This document shows, in pieces, positions 17,310 to 26,882 of a stretch of 64,000 nucleotides of DNA (positions within the stretch are counted from its first letter, which is position 1; the number at the start of each line of letters is the position of its first letter). A program made the position numbers and the translations under genes. The stretch covers positions 1-64,000 of the forward strand of contig JAHBTO010000006.1 of assembly GCA_019638525.1 (NCBI GenBank), given 5' to 3'. The notes beneath the pieces were generated by a model. It saw only the letters and a list, made by a program, of their open reading frames with translations. It ran no database searches and was not told where the DNA came from. Source of the DNA: Ferruginibacter sp. GTDB taxonomy: Bacteria; Bacteroidota; Bacteroidia; Chitinophagales; Chitinophagaceae.

Positions 17310-17431
17310 GATGACAAGATAAAATTACCTCTGAAAATATACATTTCGTAAGAGGCAAATTTTCAAACAACTTTATTTACCTAAAGCTGCAAAAAAAAGT
17401 GAATGCTTTTAAAAGGGCTGCGTGTTATATA

Positions 17432-17899
17432 TCAGGTACGATTTAAAACTCGTTTTAGTTTTATTTTTTTTATCAGGGAATCTATAGAGAAACCACCTCC
17501 TCCGGTAAGCATTAAGGAAACTAAACCGGCAATATATACCAAATTAATTTCGTATCCTGGAGGTCCAAACTTCGGGCCTTCAGGAGTTAATCCAATTGTA
17601 TTTACAGAACTAAAACCGTATTGAAAATGAATAGTTAACATTGCAACAAGCATTGAAATTATCAAGGGTACTGCAGTGATTACTACAAAGAGTCCAAGCA
17701 AAATAAAAATTCCGCCAAATAGCTCAATGTATGGAAATATATTAGCAGTAAAATGTGGAAATGGCACAGATATTTGCCTGAACAACTTTTCAAGTCCCCC
17801 GGTTCCCCGACTGATTTTCGCCCAGCCATGTGCCATAAATCCAAAACCAATTATTAATCTTAAAAATAACGGAGCAAAGTTTGAATATTCATTTTTCAT
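17432..17899 (-). CDS. DoxX-family membrane protein
   Basis: A 155-residue four-span protein. The opening LFLRLIIGFGFMAHGWAKI and the segment FPYIELFGGIFILLGLF are the hallmark DoxX signatures. Members are associated with thiosulfate-quinone reduction or with oxidative-stress complexes, but most bacterial copies have no assigned function. Lies between the VOC gene and an AraC gene. Confidence 0.9.
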   Translation of the reverse strand: MKNEYSNFAPLFLRLIIGFGFMAHGWAKISRGTGGLEKLFRQISVPFPHFTANIFPYIELFGGIFILLGLFVVITAVPLIISMLVAMLTIHFQYGFSSVNTIGLTPEGPKFGPPGYEINLVYIAGLVSLMLTGGGGFSIDSLIKKIKLKRVLNRT

Positions 17900-18027
17900 A
17901 ATTGTATTGCTTTATTTTTTATCAAAAGTGATCTCAAACAAATTGAGACACTCGTTGTATATAAATGTGAAAACTGTAGTTCTTTTTAAAATTTTGATAT
18001 GTAACATGTAATAACCAATGGTAGTTA

Positions 18028-18405
18028 TTATTTTAATTTCCATGGTGGGTTTAACCTGTTGTCCCCTGCGTAAAATAAAATCAATTGATTGTTGTCAGGG
18101 TCTTTTAATCTTGCTTCTCTCCATAGCCAGGTTTTGTCGTTTGGCAATTCATCAAATACCACACCTTTGTTTATTAGTTCCATAACAACCTCGTCAATAA
18201 ATTTACACTCAAAATAAATGTGTATTCCCTCACCAATGGGGAGCTGATTGACAAGTTGAATTGATAAAGTTGAATTTCCATCAGTACAATGAAACCTGGC
18301 ATAATGCGGTAGATCTTTTACTATAAGTTTCAGCCCCAATGTTTCGTAAAACTTAATTGCCGGGGTCAGGTCTTTTGATGGAATTGTAATTTGATTTAAA
18401 TTCAT
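18028..18405 (-). CDS. VOC-family (glyoxalase/bleomycin-resistance fold) protein
   Basis: A 125-residue single-domain vicinal-oxygen-chelate protein: LNQITIPSKDLTPAIKFYETLG opens the first beta-alpha-beta unit, split as TIPSKDLTPAIKFYETLG, and KDPDNNQLILFYAG closes the second. Metal ligands would be in the first strand, the middle Glu and the final Glu/Tyr region, but the canonical His is missing at the start. It begins two bases after the GNAT gene stops, so the two form an operon. Confidence 0.87.
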   Translation of the reverse strand: MNLNQITIPSKDLTPAIKFYETLGLKLIVKDLPHYARFHCTDGNSTLSIQLVNQLPIGEGIHIYFECKFIDEVVMELINKGVVFDELPNDKTWLWREARLKDPDNNQLILFYAGDNRLNPPWKLK

Positions 18406-18407
18406 TT

Positions 18408-18866
18408 TTATTTTGTTAAGTCTTTAGTTAAGATTATCATGTGTTTTGCCTGCAACCCATCTTCATAAATCGGTTCTGGATAGTTGTTAATAAAAAACCA
18501 TTTAATAATATCAGTAATTTCAAACCCGTGTTTTTGATATAAATAAAGTGGACCAATACTTGAATTTGCAGTCCCGATAGAAAGTTTTTGATATTTTCTT
18601 TGTTTAGCTGTTTTAATCACATTTTTAATTAAATAACTACCAATACCCTGCCCTTCTAATGCCGGTTTAACAGCAATATTTTTAATTTCTGCTTCCACCA
18701 TTGTTATTGGGAACAATACAACAACACCAACAGTTTCTCCATTCTGGATTGCTACAAAAACATCAGACTGTTTTAGATATTTATCAACTAACTCTTTTGA
18801 AGGGTCAGCAAGCAATAAAAACTCATAAGGAAATGATTCCTTCTTACTAAGCTTTTCAAATTTCAT
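18408..18866 (-). CDS. GNAT-family N-acetyltransferase
   Basis: A 152-residue acetyltransferase from ATG 18866; an ATG at 18887 is in frame but adds seven unlikely residues. Core strands and the acetyl-CoA loop are visible: AEIKNIAVKPALEGQGIGSYL (the Q/R-x-x-G-x-G/A loop is EGQGIG) followed by LYLYQKHGFEITD. The acceptor substrate is unknown. Coupled to the VOC gene. Confidence 0.9.
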   Translation of the reverse strand: MKFEKLSKKESFPYEFLLLADPSKELVDKYLKQSDVFVAIQNGETVGVVVLFPITMVEAEIKNIAVKPALEGQGIGSYLIKNVIKTAKQRKYQKLSIGTANSSIGPLYLYQKHGFEITDIIKWFFINNYPEPIYEDGLQAKHMIILTKDLTK

Positions 18867-18992
18867 ATTCCTACCATTTCTGTTCATTGAATCTTTAGTC
18901 TGAAATTTTTGATTGATTGTAAATTTTGTTTATTGCAAATGATACGATAAAAATGTTCGAGATGGTTCCTACATACCAGGTTTTCAAAAACA

Positions 18993-19841
18993 TTAAGTCA
19001 GGCGTGAATTTCTAAACTCAGTGATTTTTTCTCCTGATTTCATTTTAAAAAATCTGCTGAAATGTGCGGGACTCTCAAATCCCAGTTCATAAGCAATTTC
19101 TTTGGCAGTTTTCGTTGTGTAGTTTAGGTATCGTTTTGCTTCGAGTAAAATTCTATTCTGGATTAATATTGATGGCGATGGTAGTTTTAAAAGTGTGAAT
19201 GCATTACTGAGCGTTTTTGGAGCCTTATTCAATAAACGGGCATAGAATTTAACTTCATGTTCCTTTTTGAAATATTCTTCAAGCAGCAATGAAAATTTCC
19301 TTATCAGATCCATTTTATGATCAGGAAACTGTTGATAACTATCACTTTGGCGTTTTGCAATCCTTGTTGTCATTATTATCAGCCTTTTTAATAGGCTCCG
19401 GAGCATTTCTCCCTGAAAATTATCATTTACCGCCAGCTCATTTAAAAAGATTTTCTCCATATGGGATATTTCAGTCGCTTCAGCTTTGCTTAATTTAATA
19501 AACATTGGATGCCGAATGCCATAAAAGAGAAAACCTACACAACCAACCTCAGCATCATGATCAACAATACAATAGAATTCACGGTTAAACTGCCATGCGG
19601 TAATATTTTCCGGATGCTCAAAAATAAAATGCTGATTATAAACTAAAGGGAGAATGCATTGCCCGGGCATGGTGTAAGTGACTTCATCTATAATAACTTT
19701 TTGCATACCACCTTTGTTATAGGCGAAAGTGTTAATAGGATATTGAACCGGATTTCTTAACCCTTTACCCGAAAACAATTCGTTATTACAGTGAATAACA
19801 AATCTACCCGAAGTGGTATTTTCAGAAAATTCTTTGATCAT
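18993..19841 (-). CDS. AraC-family transcriptional regulator
   Basis: A 282-residue regulator; the ATG at 19841 (MIKEFSEN) is preferred over an upstream in-frame ATG at 19880. The N-terminal half is a cupin-like sensing domain. The C-terminal half has the AraC DNA-binding pair: KFYARLLNKAPKTLSNAFTL and TAKEIAYELGFESPAHFSRFFK, then KITEFRNSR. It is co-directional with and downstream of the spondin/peroxiredoxin/thioredoxin genes (124 bp gap), so it could be their regulator. Confidence 0.9.
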   Translation of the reverse strand: MIKEFSENTTSGRFVIHCNNELFSGKGLRNPVQYPINTFAYNKGGMQKVIIDEVTYTMPGQCILPLVYNQHFIFEHPENITAWQFNREFYCIVDHDAEVGCVGFLFYGIRHPMFIKLSKAEATEISHMEKIFLNELAVNDNFQGEMLRSLLKRLIIMTTRIAKRQSDSYQQFPDHKMDLIRKFSLLLEEYFKKEHEVKFYARLLNKAPKTLSNAFTLLKLPSPSILIQNRILLEAKRYLNYTTKTAKEIAYELGFESPAHFSRFFKMKSGEKITEFRNSRLT

Positions 19842-19965
19842 AATAGCAAAATTATAATTCGTTCTTAATTCATAATTCACTCACCATTTGTAGTATTTAA
19901 AAATGTTTCGCCATCAAAAGGTCCTTTCTACAATTTCCAGTTACTTTAAAACCAAATCTCCTTCA

Positions 19966-20442
19966 TTATTTTCTCATTAATGCTTCCTTGCCAATAGTGA
20001 TCAATTGCTTTTCATCTACATATCCTGTTTGTTTCATTACCATTTTACCCTCAGGATTAAAGAACAATAATGTGGGATACGAAAATACGTTCCATACGTC
20101 TGATAACTCTACCCCTTCCCCTTTCTCCATATCAAGAGTATAATTGATGAAATTCCTGTTGAAAAAATCTGCTGTATCTTTACTTTTAAATGTAACATCT
20201 TTAAGTTGTTGGCAAGGTCCGCACCAACTGGTATATGCATCTACAAATATATATTTGCTATTTTTCAATGCATCGGCTGCAATATCTTTCCACTTTCCAC
20301 TTGAGAAGATGATTTCCTTTTTTGCTGTTGATAAAAAGTATTTTGTTTGCCCCTGTGCATAAACAATATTAATTTTCATTAACGAAATAAATAAACACAG
20401 GACCAGAACAATGACACTGCGATGAATTTTGTAGCTAAACAT
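19966..20442 (-). CDS. Exported thioredoxin-fold protein (CGPC)
   Basis: A 158-residue protein with a signal sequence (1-29, VYAQ) and a thioredoxin fold. The active site is W-C74-G-P-C77 in DAYTSWCGPCQQLK, and the cis-proline strand is YPTLLFF. The insert FKSKDTADFFNRNF is typical of the DUF255/thioredoxin-7-like branch. A periplasmic disulfide reductase or isomerase role is likely. It starts 11 bp after the peroxiredoxin gene, which suggests it recycles that enzyme. Confidence 0.9.
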   Translation of the reverse strand: MFSYKIHRSVIVLVLCLFISLMKINIVYAQGQTKYFLSTAKKEIIFSSGKWKDIAADALKNSKYIFVDAYTSWCGPCQQLKDVTFKSKDTADFFNRNFINYTLDMEKGEGVELSDVWNVFSYPTLLFFNPEGKMVMKQTGYVDEKQLITIGKEALMRK

Positions 20443-20453
20443 AATTGCAATAT

Positions 20454-21158
20454 TTACTGGTTTTTCCCAATCGTGAATGCCACTGCTTTCAAAAGCTCCG
20501 GATTTAACCTTTGTTTAAAATCCGGATTAATATACTCAAACTGAATTCTTCCCATTTTATCGAGTATGAACACTGATGGCACAGGAAGAAGAAGATCAAT
20601 GTCCTTACCACCTGTAGTTTTAGGCAGCATATCCCAATAACCTTTCGGAGCCTTGAAAGCAATACCAACTTTCTTTATCAATGTAATATCTGCATCAGAA
20701 AGTAAGGTAAATCCTAGTTTTTTCTTAGTGGACGTTTTCATTAGTCCTTCCGGAGCATCCGTACTAACAGCTATCAATTGATATCCCATCTTTTCAAGTT
20801 CAGGAGCAGCTTCCTGCAAACCGGAAAGTTGTTTAGAACAATATGGGCACCACCCTCCACGATAAAATATCAGGATAGTTTGTTTTTTAGTCACAGCACT
20901 ACCAAGGTCAAATTTTTTCCCGTATGCATCGGACAGTACAGCCTCAGGAATTTTTTCCCCTGTAAGCAGCGGACTAATATCCTCTGGATTTTGAGGAATC
21001 ATGTAGAAATCTTTGGTCATTGTCTTTTTATCCATCATTTTCGATGTTTCATCTGAGGAATTCATCATTTCCTGTGCATTTACGCTTCCCATCAAAGAGC
21101 AAAAAAATAAGAATGCAAATGCTAACATTATACGTGATCTGATAATTTGATTTTTCAT
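20454..21158 (-). CDS. Exported peroxiredoxin-like (AhpC/TSA) protein
   Basis: A 234-residue protein with a signal peptide (ending VNAQ) and a Met-rich linker (~31-50), then an AhpC/TSA domain. The redox motif is GGWC104-P-Y-C107, with the preceding FYR strand and the VSTDAPEGL strand after it. A CxxC in place of the usual single peroxidatic Cys is common in the peroxiredoxin-like group (AhpC-TSA_2 or Bcp-like). It would reduce peroxides in the periplasm with electrons from a thioredoxin, which is encoded next. Confidence 0.88.
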   Translation of the reverse strand: MKNQIIRSRIMLAFAFLFFCSLMGSVNAQEMMNSSDETSKMMDKKTMTKDFYMIPQNPEDISPLLTGEKIPEAVLSDAYGKKFDLGSAVTKKQTILIFYRGGWCPYCSKQLSGLQEAAPELEKMGYQLIAVSTDAPEGLMKTSTKKKLGFTLLSDADITLIKKVGIAFKAPKGYWDMLPKTTGGKDIDLLLPVPSVFILDKMGRIQFEYINPDFKQRLNPELLKAVAFTIGKNQ

Positions 21159-21207
21159 TTTACTTTTTTTGTTTTTATACTAATTAAATGAATAGTGATG
21201 TTATTAC

Positions 21208-22509
21208 TTAGTTGATGGTAACTTTGATAATATTACTAATGTCTGGTAATGTTGTAAATGCATTGGGATTAGGTACACTTTCTATAGCCTTACTTTCCAC
21301 TAATGGAGTTCCTGCTAAATTAAACTGAGTGATACCGGCACCCGGGAACTGATTAATTGCTGTACCATCATCATAAAGTGCAAGCGTTGATGAAATGTCT
21401 CCTTTCTGAGCTGCATCAATTCCATTGTCTTTTGAAGCGAAAAACCAGTCGTTAGAGAAGCCATACATGGTGGCGATTGCCAGGCGATCTCCTGTTGCAT
21501 AACTAAATTGTTGCGTAACTCGACCTCCCGGCTGGTCTCCGATTTTTGGTAATAAAATGTTGGTAGTAGGTTCCGACAAAACATAAACTTGTTTTACCCC
21601 ATTCAATGTTTTGAGGTATGCAGCCAATCCATTTGCATCACCTTTTTGTGCCAAATCTTTCAAACCCTTTCCACGATCTAATTCACCTATCTTATAAATT
21701 GGGTTATCTATACCGCTATAAATAACAACCAGTACTGGAGACAACGGAGTAAAAATACCAGTTTGCCCTGCAATATAATTGCCGAGAATACTATTATCCC
21801 CCATTTCAGCAATATTGGTTAAGCCGTTAGCACTAGGCTTACCTGCTTCATAAAGTGAGTAAGGTTTTAAAAGATTTCCACCTGCAATATAGGAGATCGC
21901 CCATACCCCCGGACTGAATGGTGTAGGGTTGGATGTACCACCGGAAGTATTTGTTATTGTCAAGGTAAAAGTAGAATTCCCTTCGTAATGCAGCATCAGT
22001 TTCATCAGTAAAGATGCATCAGCATAAGTATTTCCCTGATCATCTGTTCCTTTTACTTCTACAATGTTTTTGGGCGTTATTTCAGGAGTACCCGGATGCA
22101 CAACCGCCATACCGGGTGCCTGATTAATGCGGGTGCCATTATCCCATAGCCTTACCTGAGAAGATACATCTCCTTCTATTGGATTCCCATTATCCTGGTA
22201 TACTTTTAAACCGGGATTTGCTGGAGCAAAAAATAAATCATTTGACCAACCATACATTGTTGCAAATGATATATACTGTCCTTTTGCCGCTGAAAATTGA
22301 AATGATGCTGATTCACCAGGCATAATTAATGGAGATACTCCTGTATTCTTAAAAGTTCCGGATTCTACCAATGGTTTTGAGTCCAGAACATTCTCAACTG
22401 AAATACTTGAGTTATATGTCTGGGACATATTCTCATCTTCCTTTGTACATGCAGTCGCAAGTAAAGTCAAGATGGCTAAAGCCAGCACTAAAATGTTTTT
22501 TTGTTTCAT
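21208..22509 (-). CDS. Lipoprotein with two spondin domains
   Basis: A 433-residue protein with a lipoprotein signal (LLATAC, Cys at ~21) and two tandem spondin-N domains, ~35-210 and ~235-430. Each has the same landmarks: PGESASFQFSAAKGQYISFATMYGWSND in the first, split as GQYISFATMYGWSND, and GDRLAIATMYGFSNDWFFA in the second, each followed by a LWDNGT or LYDDGT turn and IN(Q)xPG. Spondin-N folds resemble C2-like adhesion modules. It is presumably anchored at the outer membrane. First gene of a minus-strand operon with peroxiredoxin and thioredoxin. Confidence 0.88.
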   Translation of the reverse strand: MKQKNILVLALAILTLLATACTKEDENMSQTYNSSISVENVLDSKPLVESGTFKNTGVSPLIMPGESASFQFSAAKGQYISFATMYGWSNDLFFAPANPGLKVYQDNGNPIEGDVSSQVRLWDNGTRINQAPGMAVVHPGTPEITPKNIVEVKGTDDQGNTYADASLLMKLMLHYEGNSTFTLTITNTSGGTSNPTPFSPGVWAISYIAGGNLLKPYSLYEAGKPSANGLTNIAEMGDNSILGNYIAGQTGIFTPLSPVLVVIYSGIDNPIYKIGELDRGKGLKDLAQKGDANGLAAYLKTLNGVKQVYVLSEPTTNILLPKIGDQPGGRVTQQFSYATGDRLAIATMYGFSNDWFFASKDNGIDAAQKGDISSTLALYDDGTAINQFPGAGITQFNLAGTPLVESKAIESVPNPNAFTTLPDISNIIKVTIN

Positions 22510-22938
22510 GTCTAAATTTCCTTTTGATTATTTAAATTGTTCACGAAAGTAATTTTGGATATACCCAGAAGAGTATCTGTTCTTCCCGAAGTATTGTAGA
22601 TATTTCCTTTTAGAATTTACTTAACATTTAAAACCTCATTAAATCAGATAATGTATATGACTTACTTTAATTCTATTTATCATTATGATTCAACTTGGCT
22701 TTAGAAATTTTTTATAAACACTTGTACAGTACCAGTCTTTCGAAATTTGTAGGTTTAAATAACTTATATCATCGCATAAATCAATAATTATATTTCATGA
22801 AATGTTTCGCATTGATCTATTTTGTCTCTACTGCTTTTTCTTCAATACAATCTTATACTATGGAATTGACCTAAGAATTTTAAACATTACCTAAATAGAG
22901 AAAAATTATATTATATTGCCATATAAAAAATAGCAACT
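22510..22938. other. Divergent intergenic region
   Basis: A 429 bp AT-rich space between the minus-strand spondin operon and the plus-strand DUF3592 gene. A near-match -7 box (CGAAAGTA on the plus strand, TACTTTCG on the minus) lies at 22544-22551. Nothing firmer was seen. Confidence 0.4.
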
Positions 22939-23343
22939 TTGCTATACATTTATATTTTACTGATCGGAATTAGCTGTTTGCCACTTTTATTTTTTTTAAT
23001 TCAAAGAACGGGATACCAGAAAATTATCAAAGAAGGTGTACAGACAACAGCAGAAATAAAAAAAGTGAGGACAACAAGACTTTTTAGAGGTCCAACTTTT
23101 GACCAGGTTGATTTTTGGTATCTGCCACAAGGTGCCAACCAATACCGTTCCGGTACATTCAACGCAAAACCGGGAAAATATAAAGTGGGTGATAAACGGG
23201 ACATGTATTACCTGCCCCACAAACCTGAAAAATATTATGTGCCGGAGAGTAAATCTGCAAAATGGATATTGCTTATTACACTGGCATTAATAGCCTTTGT
23301 GATCTTTGCCTGTTTTAAAATTGATAAAATGGCAGGCTTATGA
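22939..23343 (+). CDS. DUF3592-family membrane protein (TTG start)
   Basis: A 134-residue protein with one N-terminal and one C-terminal membrane span enclosing a beta-rich loop (TTAEIKKVRTTRLF, then RSGTFNAKPGKYKVGDKRDMYYLPHKPEKY, split by the loop). This is the DUF3592 pattern. No ATG exists in the N-terminal part; TTG at 22939 is the only plausible start, with an upstream in-frame stop at 22924. Stop overlaps the next ATG by four bases (23340-23343), so the two are coupled. Confidence 0.75.
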   Translation: MLYIYILLIGISCLPLLFFLIQRTGYQKIIKEGVQTTAEIKKVRTTRLFRGPTFDQVDFWYLPQGANQYRSGTFNAKPGKYKVGDKRDMYYLPHKPEKYYVPESKSAKWILLITLALIAFVIFACFKIDKMAGL

Positions 23344-23861
23344 AACAACAGAAAATCCTTTGTATGGCAAAACTAAAAAAAGCATTCGGGAGTACTACCC
23401 TATTTGTATTGGCAGTTTTTTGTCAACTTTCTTCTACGGCGCAGTTGCAGGAAGTAGAAACTTCTAAAGCCAACTGGGTAACCGTGGGCGAATTAAAATG
23501 GCTATCCAATACAAAAGCCAGTTTGAAATATTCTGCCAGTGGAAATGATACCACCTACCAGCTTTACATGCAGGATGCAGTAAAACTGAAGAACAACAAT
23601 GACAGAACCATTTACCAGTATTTCACAATCAGGTTTAGTGGTGAAGACAATACTTTAGATAAGTTATACGATTTACTGATTGCTTTTTTTGATAACGAAA
23701 ACTGGAAAAACAAACAATACGAAAAAACTTTCCGGCTGGGCGATGAAATGGTATTGGTGCAGCGTTTCCCTAAGGTTACAACCAAAGCAATTGTTTTAGC
23801 CACTAAAAACAACAGTATTGTATTTACAGAAAAGGAATTGAAAAAATTATTTGGCAGGTAA
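23340..23861 (+). CDS. Secreted protein of unknown function
   Basis: A 173-residue protein with a signal peptide; the coupled ATG at 23340 gives an eight-residue N-terminal extension, and an ATG at 23364 (MAKLKKAFGST) gives a more usual signal (ends SSTAQ). The mature part is a beta-rich domain (WVTVGELKWLSNTKASLKY, then DEMVLVQRF) without a recognised family. It is translationally coupled to the DUF3592 gene. Confidence 0.65.
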   Translation: MKQQKILCMAKLKKAFGSTTLFVLAVFCQLSSTAQLQEVETSKANWVTVGELKWLSNTKASLKYSASGNDTTYQLYMQDAVKLKNNNDRTIYQYFTIRFSGEDNTLDKLYDLLIAFFDNENWKNKQYEKTFRLGDEMVLVQRFPKVTTKAIVLATKNNSIVFTEKELKKLFGR

Positions 23862-23921
23862 TATCTCAGGTATATAGATAGTTTAAGAAGAAATACATTA
23901 ATACGAACTCAATTTTTCATT

Positions 23922-24701
23922 ATGAGAAAAATATTAATAGCACTACTTGTTACAGTAACACTTTTTAGCTCATGCAACAAGGTAACCAAAGAAAAAACAA
24001 TTCTTGTGGTTCTTGCTCACCCGGACGATGAAGATGCAATGGGTCCCTTACTCGCAAAATATGGTAAGCTTGGTAAAGTTTATTTAATCATAGCTACAGA
24101 CGGACGGCTGGGAATTAAGCCCGGGTATCCTACAGGAGATTCTTTAGTTGTACTTCGGCAAAAAGAAAGCCAATGCCGTTGTAAAAAAATGGGTATTGAG
24201 CCTCCTATATTTCTTGGCTTTCCCGACGGCTTTGATACCCGGAATGGTGTTGGTGCTTACCTGGATCAATCAATACAATTGAAAGAGCTATTGACACAAA
24301 GAATAAAGGATATAAACCCAAGCCTTATAATAACATTTGGCCCGGATGGTGATACGGGACATTCTGATCACCGAATGATTAGCAATATGACAACAGAAAT
24401 TATTTTAAAGGAAGGTTGGGTTGAAAAGTTTCCCCTTTATTATTTAGGATGGACAAAAAAAGATGATGAGAAATTCAAAATGATTGGAGGTCTGAATACA
24501 GTAAACAAAAAGTATTTAAATGTTGCAATCAGTTATACGCAAGAGGAGGAAAACATCGCCATGCAAGCCATTTGGTGTAATAAAAGTCAGTTAACAGAAA
24601 AAGAAATGCAAGAATGGATAGACGTTGAACAAAAAGACTCGTCTAATACCTTTTATTTTCGTCAACTGGCATTATCCACCGAAAAGAAAACTGAATTTTA
24701 A
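23922..24701 (+). CDS. PIG-L/LmbE-type deacetylase, lipoprotein
   Basis: A 259-residue protein with a lipoprotein signal (LFSSC, Cys18) and a PIG-L domain. The zinc motif AHPDDE is at residues 32-37 and the late motif GHSDHR supplies the third His. Members remove N-acetyl groups from sugars such as GlcNAc conjugates. The periplasmic location is unusual for the biosynthetic members and fits scavenging of acetylated sugars or glycoconjugates. It lies directly before the S9 peptidase gene (18 bp), so co-expression is likely. Confidence 0.9.
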   Translation: MRKILIALLVTVTLFSSCNKVTKEKTILVVLAHPDDEDAMGPLLAKYGKLGKVYLIIATDGRLGIKPGYPTGDSLVVLRQKESQCRCKKMGIEPPIFLGFPDGFDTRNGVGAYLDQSIQLKELLTQRIKDINPSLIITFGPDGDTGHSDHRMISNMTTEIILKEGWVEKFPLYYLGWTKKDDEKFKMIGGLNTVNKKYLNVAISYTQEEENIAMQAIWCNKSQLTEKEMQEWIDVEQKDSSNTFYFRQLALSTEKKTEF

Positions 24702-24719
24702 AAACTAAAATCTTGATTT

Positions 24720-26882
24720 ATGCGAAAATATTCTTTTAGTCTTTGCTTATTGTCTTTCACAGTAATATGTAACCAGGCAATGCAGGGTCAGATTAAATAT
24801 CCTGATGCAAGAAAAGAGCCATTCGACACGGTTATTTTTAAACAAAAGATCAGCGATGAATACTACTGGATGAGCCGTAAAAATAATGAAACCGAAATGC
24901 TTGCGTTTAGCAAAAAACAGAGCGAGCTTACACGGCATGTGCTGGATAGTGTACCGGGAACCGAGTGGCTACAGAACCAATTGGGTGAAGTATTTGATGA
25001 ATTGCAACCTGAAATATGGGCATTAAAACCGGCAGGCGGATATTTATATTATAACAGGGATATTCCAAATAAAGGAACAACCCTTTGCCGCAGAAAAACT
25101 GTTGATGCAGAAGAAGAACAATTGTTAAGCCGTGTAAAAATTAATGGGCAATCCTATTCCATACGAAAAAAAGTTTTTGCTTACCACAAACCTTTACTGG
25201 CGCTTATGCTGACACAAAACGGTGAAACTAATCCTCAGATTCGGATTTTTGATTTGGATAAAAAAGAATTCCTGAAAGACAGCATTGCTCCCGTAATGTT
25301 CAATGATTCAAGAGGAGTGTCTATGAACTGGTCGCCTGATGATGCCATGCTGTTTTATACCCAGGCACCATCTACAGATATCACTGCAGAAAAATATTTT
25401 AAGGGAAAAATTAAACAGCATATAATCGGTGAATTACAATCAAAGGATAAAACCATTTTTGGCTTTAGTGTCAATAATACCATTTCACTTACGCCGCAGG
25501 AAACACCCTATATCTACAGTTTCAAAAACTCCCCATACTTAGTGGCACGTATCCGTTCCGGCAAGGGCGACAATTATGCTTTTTCCGTTCATTACACCCA
25601 ACTAAATGGTCCGCAAACCCCATGGAAAAAATTGAAAGATTATATCAACCTGGGCGATGCATTTGATGCAAATGATAAATTTTTGTATGCAGCTACCACC
25701 GGTAAACCACGATACCGGATTGTGAAGATAGATATGTCAACAGGCACTACACCGGAGGAATTTTTACCGGAACAGGAAAATGTAATTGCAGGAACAGACG
25801 ACCAATACAATAAAGCAATCATTGCCGGGAAAGATGTGTTGTATGTGCTGATGCGAAAGGTTGGCGACATGCATATATTGAAAGTGGATTTAAAAACAAA
25901 AGAAACAATGTCACTACCGTTGCCATCAAAATCAACTTTTAAACAACTGGCATTGATGAATGAAAATGATTTGTTGTTTTGCCAGTCATCCGCCATTCAG
26001 AGTGAATTGTTCGGGTACTACGATTTTAAAACAAACCGGGTACAGCATTTTCCTTTTGCCAATAAAGTGCTTAATAAATCCGGAGAGCTGAATACGGAAG
26101 TACTTTACGTTTCATCCCGTGATGGCAAATCAATTCCTGTATCTGTGGTCTATTCAAAAACAACCGACCTGAAGAATAACAATGCCTGGCTGATTGAAGC
26201 TTATGGCAATAGCGGCGCATCGCATGATTTATCCTTTGATCCTTACATATATCCCTGGATTAAATCCGGTGGAGTGTATGCTTATGCTCATGTGCGTGGT
26301 GGTGGCGAATTGGGTGATGACTGGTACAAAGACGGGCAGTTCCCGAAAAAAATAAATTCCGTCAACGACATCGTGGATATTGCCGCCTGGCTTTCAAAAA
26401 ATAATTTTTCGTCCGGTTCCAAAATAATGGTGATGGGCGCCAGTGCCGGAAGTTTTCTTGTTGGCAATGCAATCAATCAACGGCCCGATTTATTTGCAGG
26501 AGGTATTTTTATTGCCGGACTTCCTGATATGGTTTTATATACAGGTGCAGCCGGTGGCAGGGAAGAAAAATCAATTGGTCCGAAAGATACGGAAAAGGGT
26601 TTTGCATCCAATTACGAACTAAGCGCATTATATCATATTCCACAACAAAAAGCTTTACCGGCTATGCTGGTCATTCATGGTGCTACCGATTATATTTTAG
26701 ATATACAGCCGGCAGCAAGGTATGTGGCGAAGTACCAGGCTTCGCAAGAAGGAAGCAGGCCGACTTTATTCCTGGTGAATTGGGAAGGCGGGCATACAAC
26801 AATGGATCCCAATGAACCGGTTTATATTTTGAAATTTGCTTTATGGCAAACCGGTCATCCGGATTTTCAGTGGAAAAAATAA
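24720..26882 (+). CDS. Prolyl oligopeptidase-family serine peptidase (S9)
   Basis: A 720-residue exported peptidase with a signal peptide (~1-23), an N-terminal beta-propeller (~60-420) and a C-terminal alpha/beta-hydrolase domain (~440-720). The nucleophile is S575 in GASAGSF, with D657 and H692 in GGHTT. The oxyanion motif region reads ISYAHVRGGGELG-like (YAHVRGGGELGDDWY). These enzymes cleave short peptides after basic or proline residues. Downstream of a PIG-L gene. Confidence 0.9.
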   Translation: MRKYSFSLCLLSFTVICNQAMQGQIKYPDARKEPFDTVIFKQKISDEYYWMSRKNNETEMLAFSKKQSELTRHVLDSVPGTEWLQNQLGEVFDELQPEIWALKPAGGYLYYNRDIPNKGTTLCRRKTVDAEEEQLLSRVKINGQSYSIRKKVFAYHKPLLALMLTQNGETNPQIRIFDLDKKEFLKDSIAPVMFNDSRGVSMNWSPDDAMLFYTQAPSTDITAEKYFKGKIKQHIIGELQSKDKTIFGFSVNNTISLTPQETPYIYSFKNSPYLVARIRSGKGDNYAFSVHYTQLNGPQTPWKKLKDYINLGDAFDANDKFLYAATTGKPRYRIVKIDMSTGTTPEEFLPEQENVIAGTDDQYNKAIIAGKDVLYVLMRKVGDMHILKVDLKTKETMSLPLPSKSTFKQLALMNENDLLFCQSSAIQSELFGYYDFKTNRVQHFPFANKVLNKSGELNTEVLYVSSRDGKSIPVSVVYSKTTDLKNNNAWLIEAYGNSGASHDLSFDPYIYPWIKSGGVYAYAHVRGGGELGDDWYKDGQFPKKINSVNDIVDIAAWLSKNNFSSGSKIMVMGASAGSFLVGNAINQRPDLFAGGIFIAGLPDMVLYTGAAGGREEKSIGPKDTEKGFASNYELSALYHIPQQKALPAMLVIHGATDYILDIQPAARYVAKYQASQEGSRPTLFLVNWEGGHTTMDPNEPVYILKFALWQTGHPDFQWKK

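Noticed and set aside
19847..19854. TAATTTTG on the minus strand just before an AraC gene
   Set aside because: Exact -7 match but only six bases before the ATG and no -33 element, so transcription from it would begin at the start codon.
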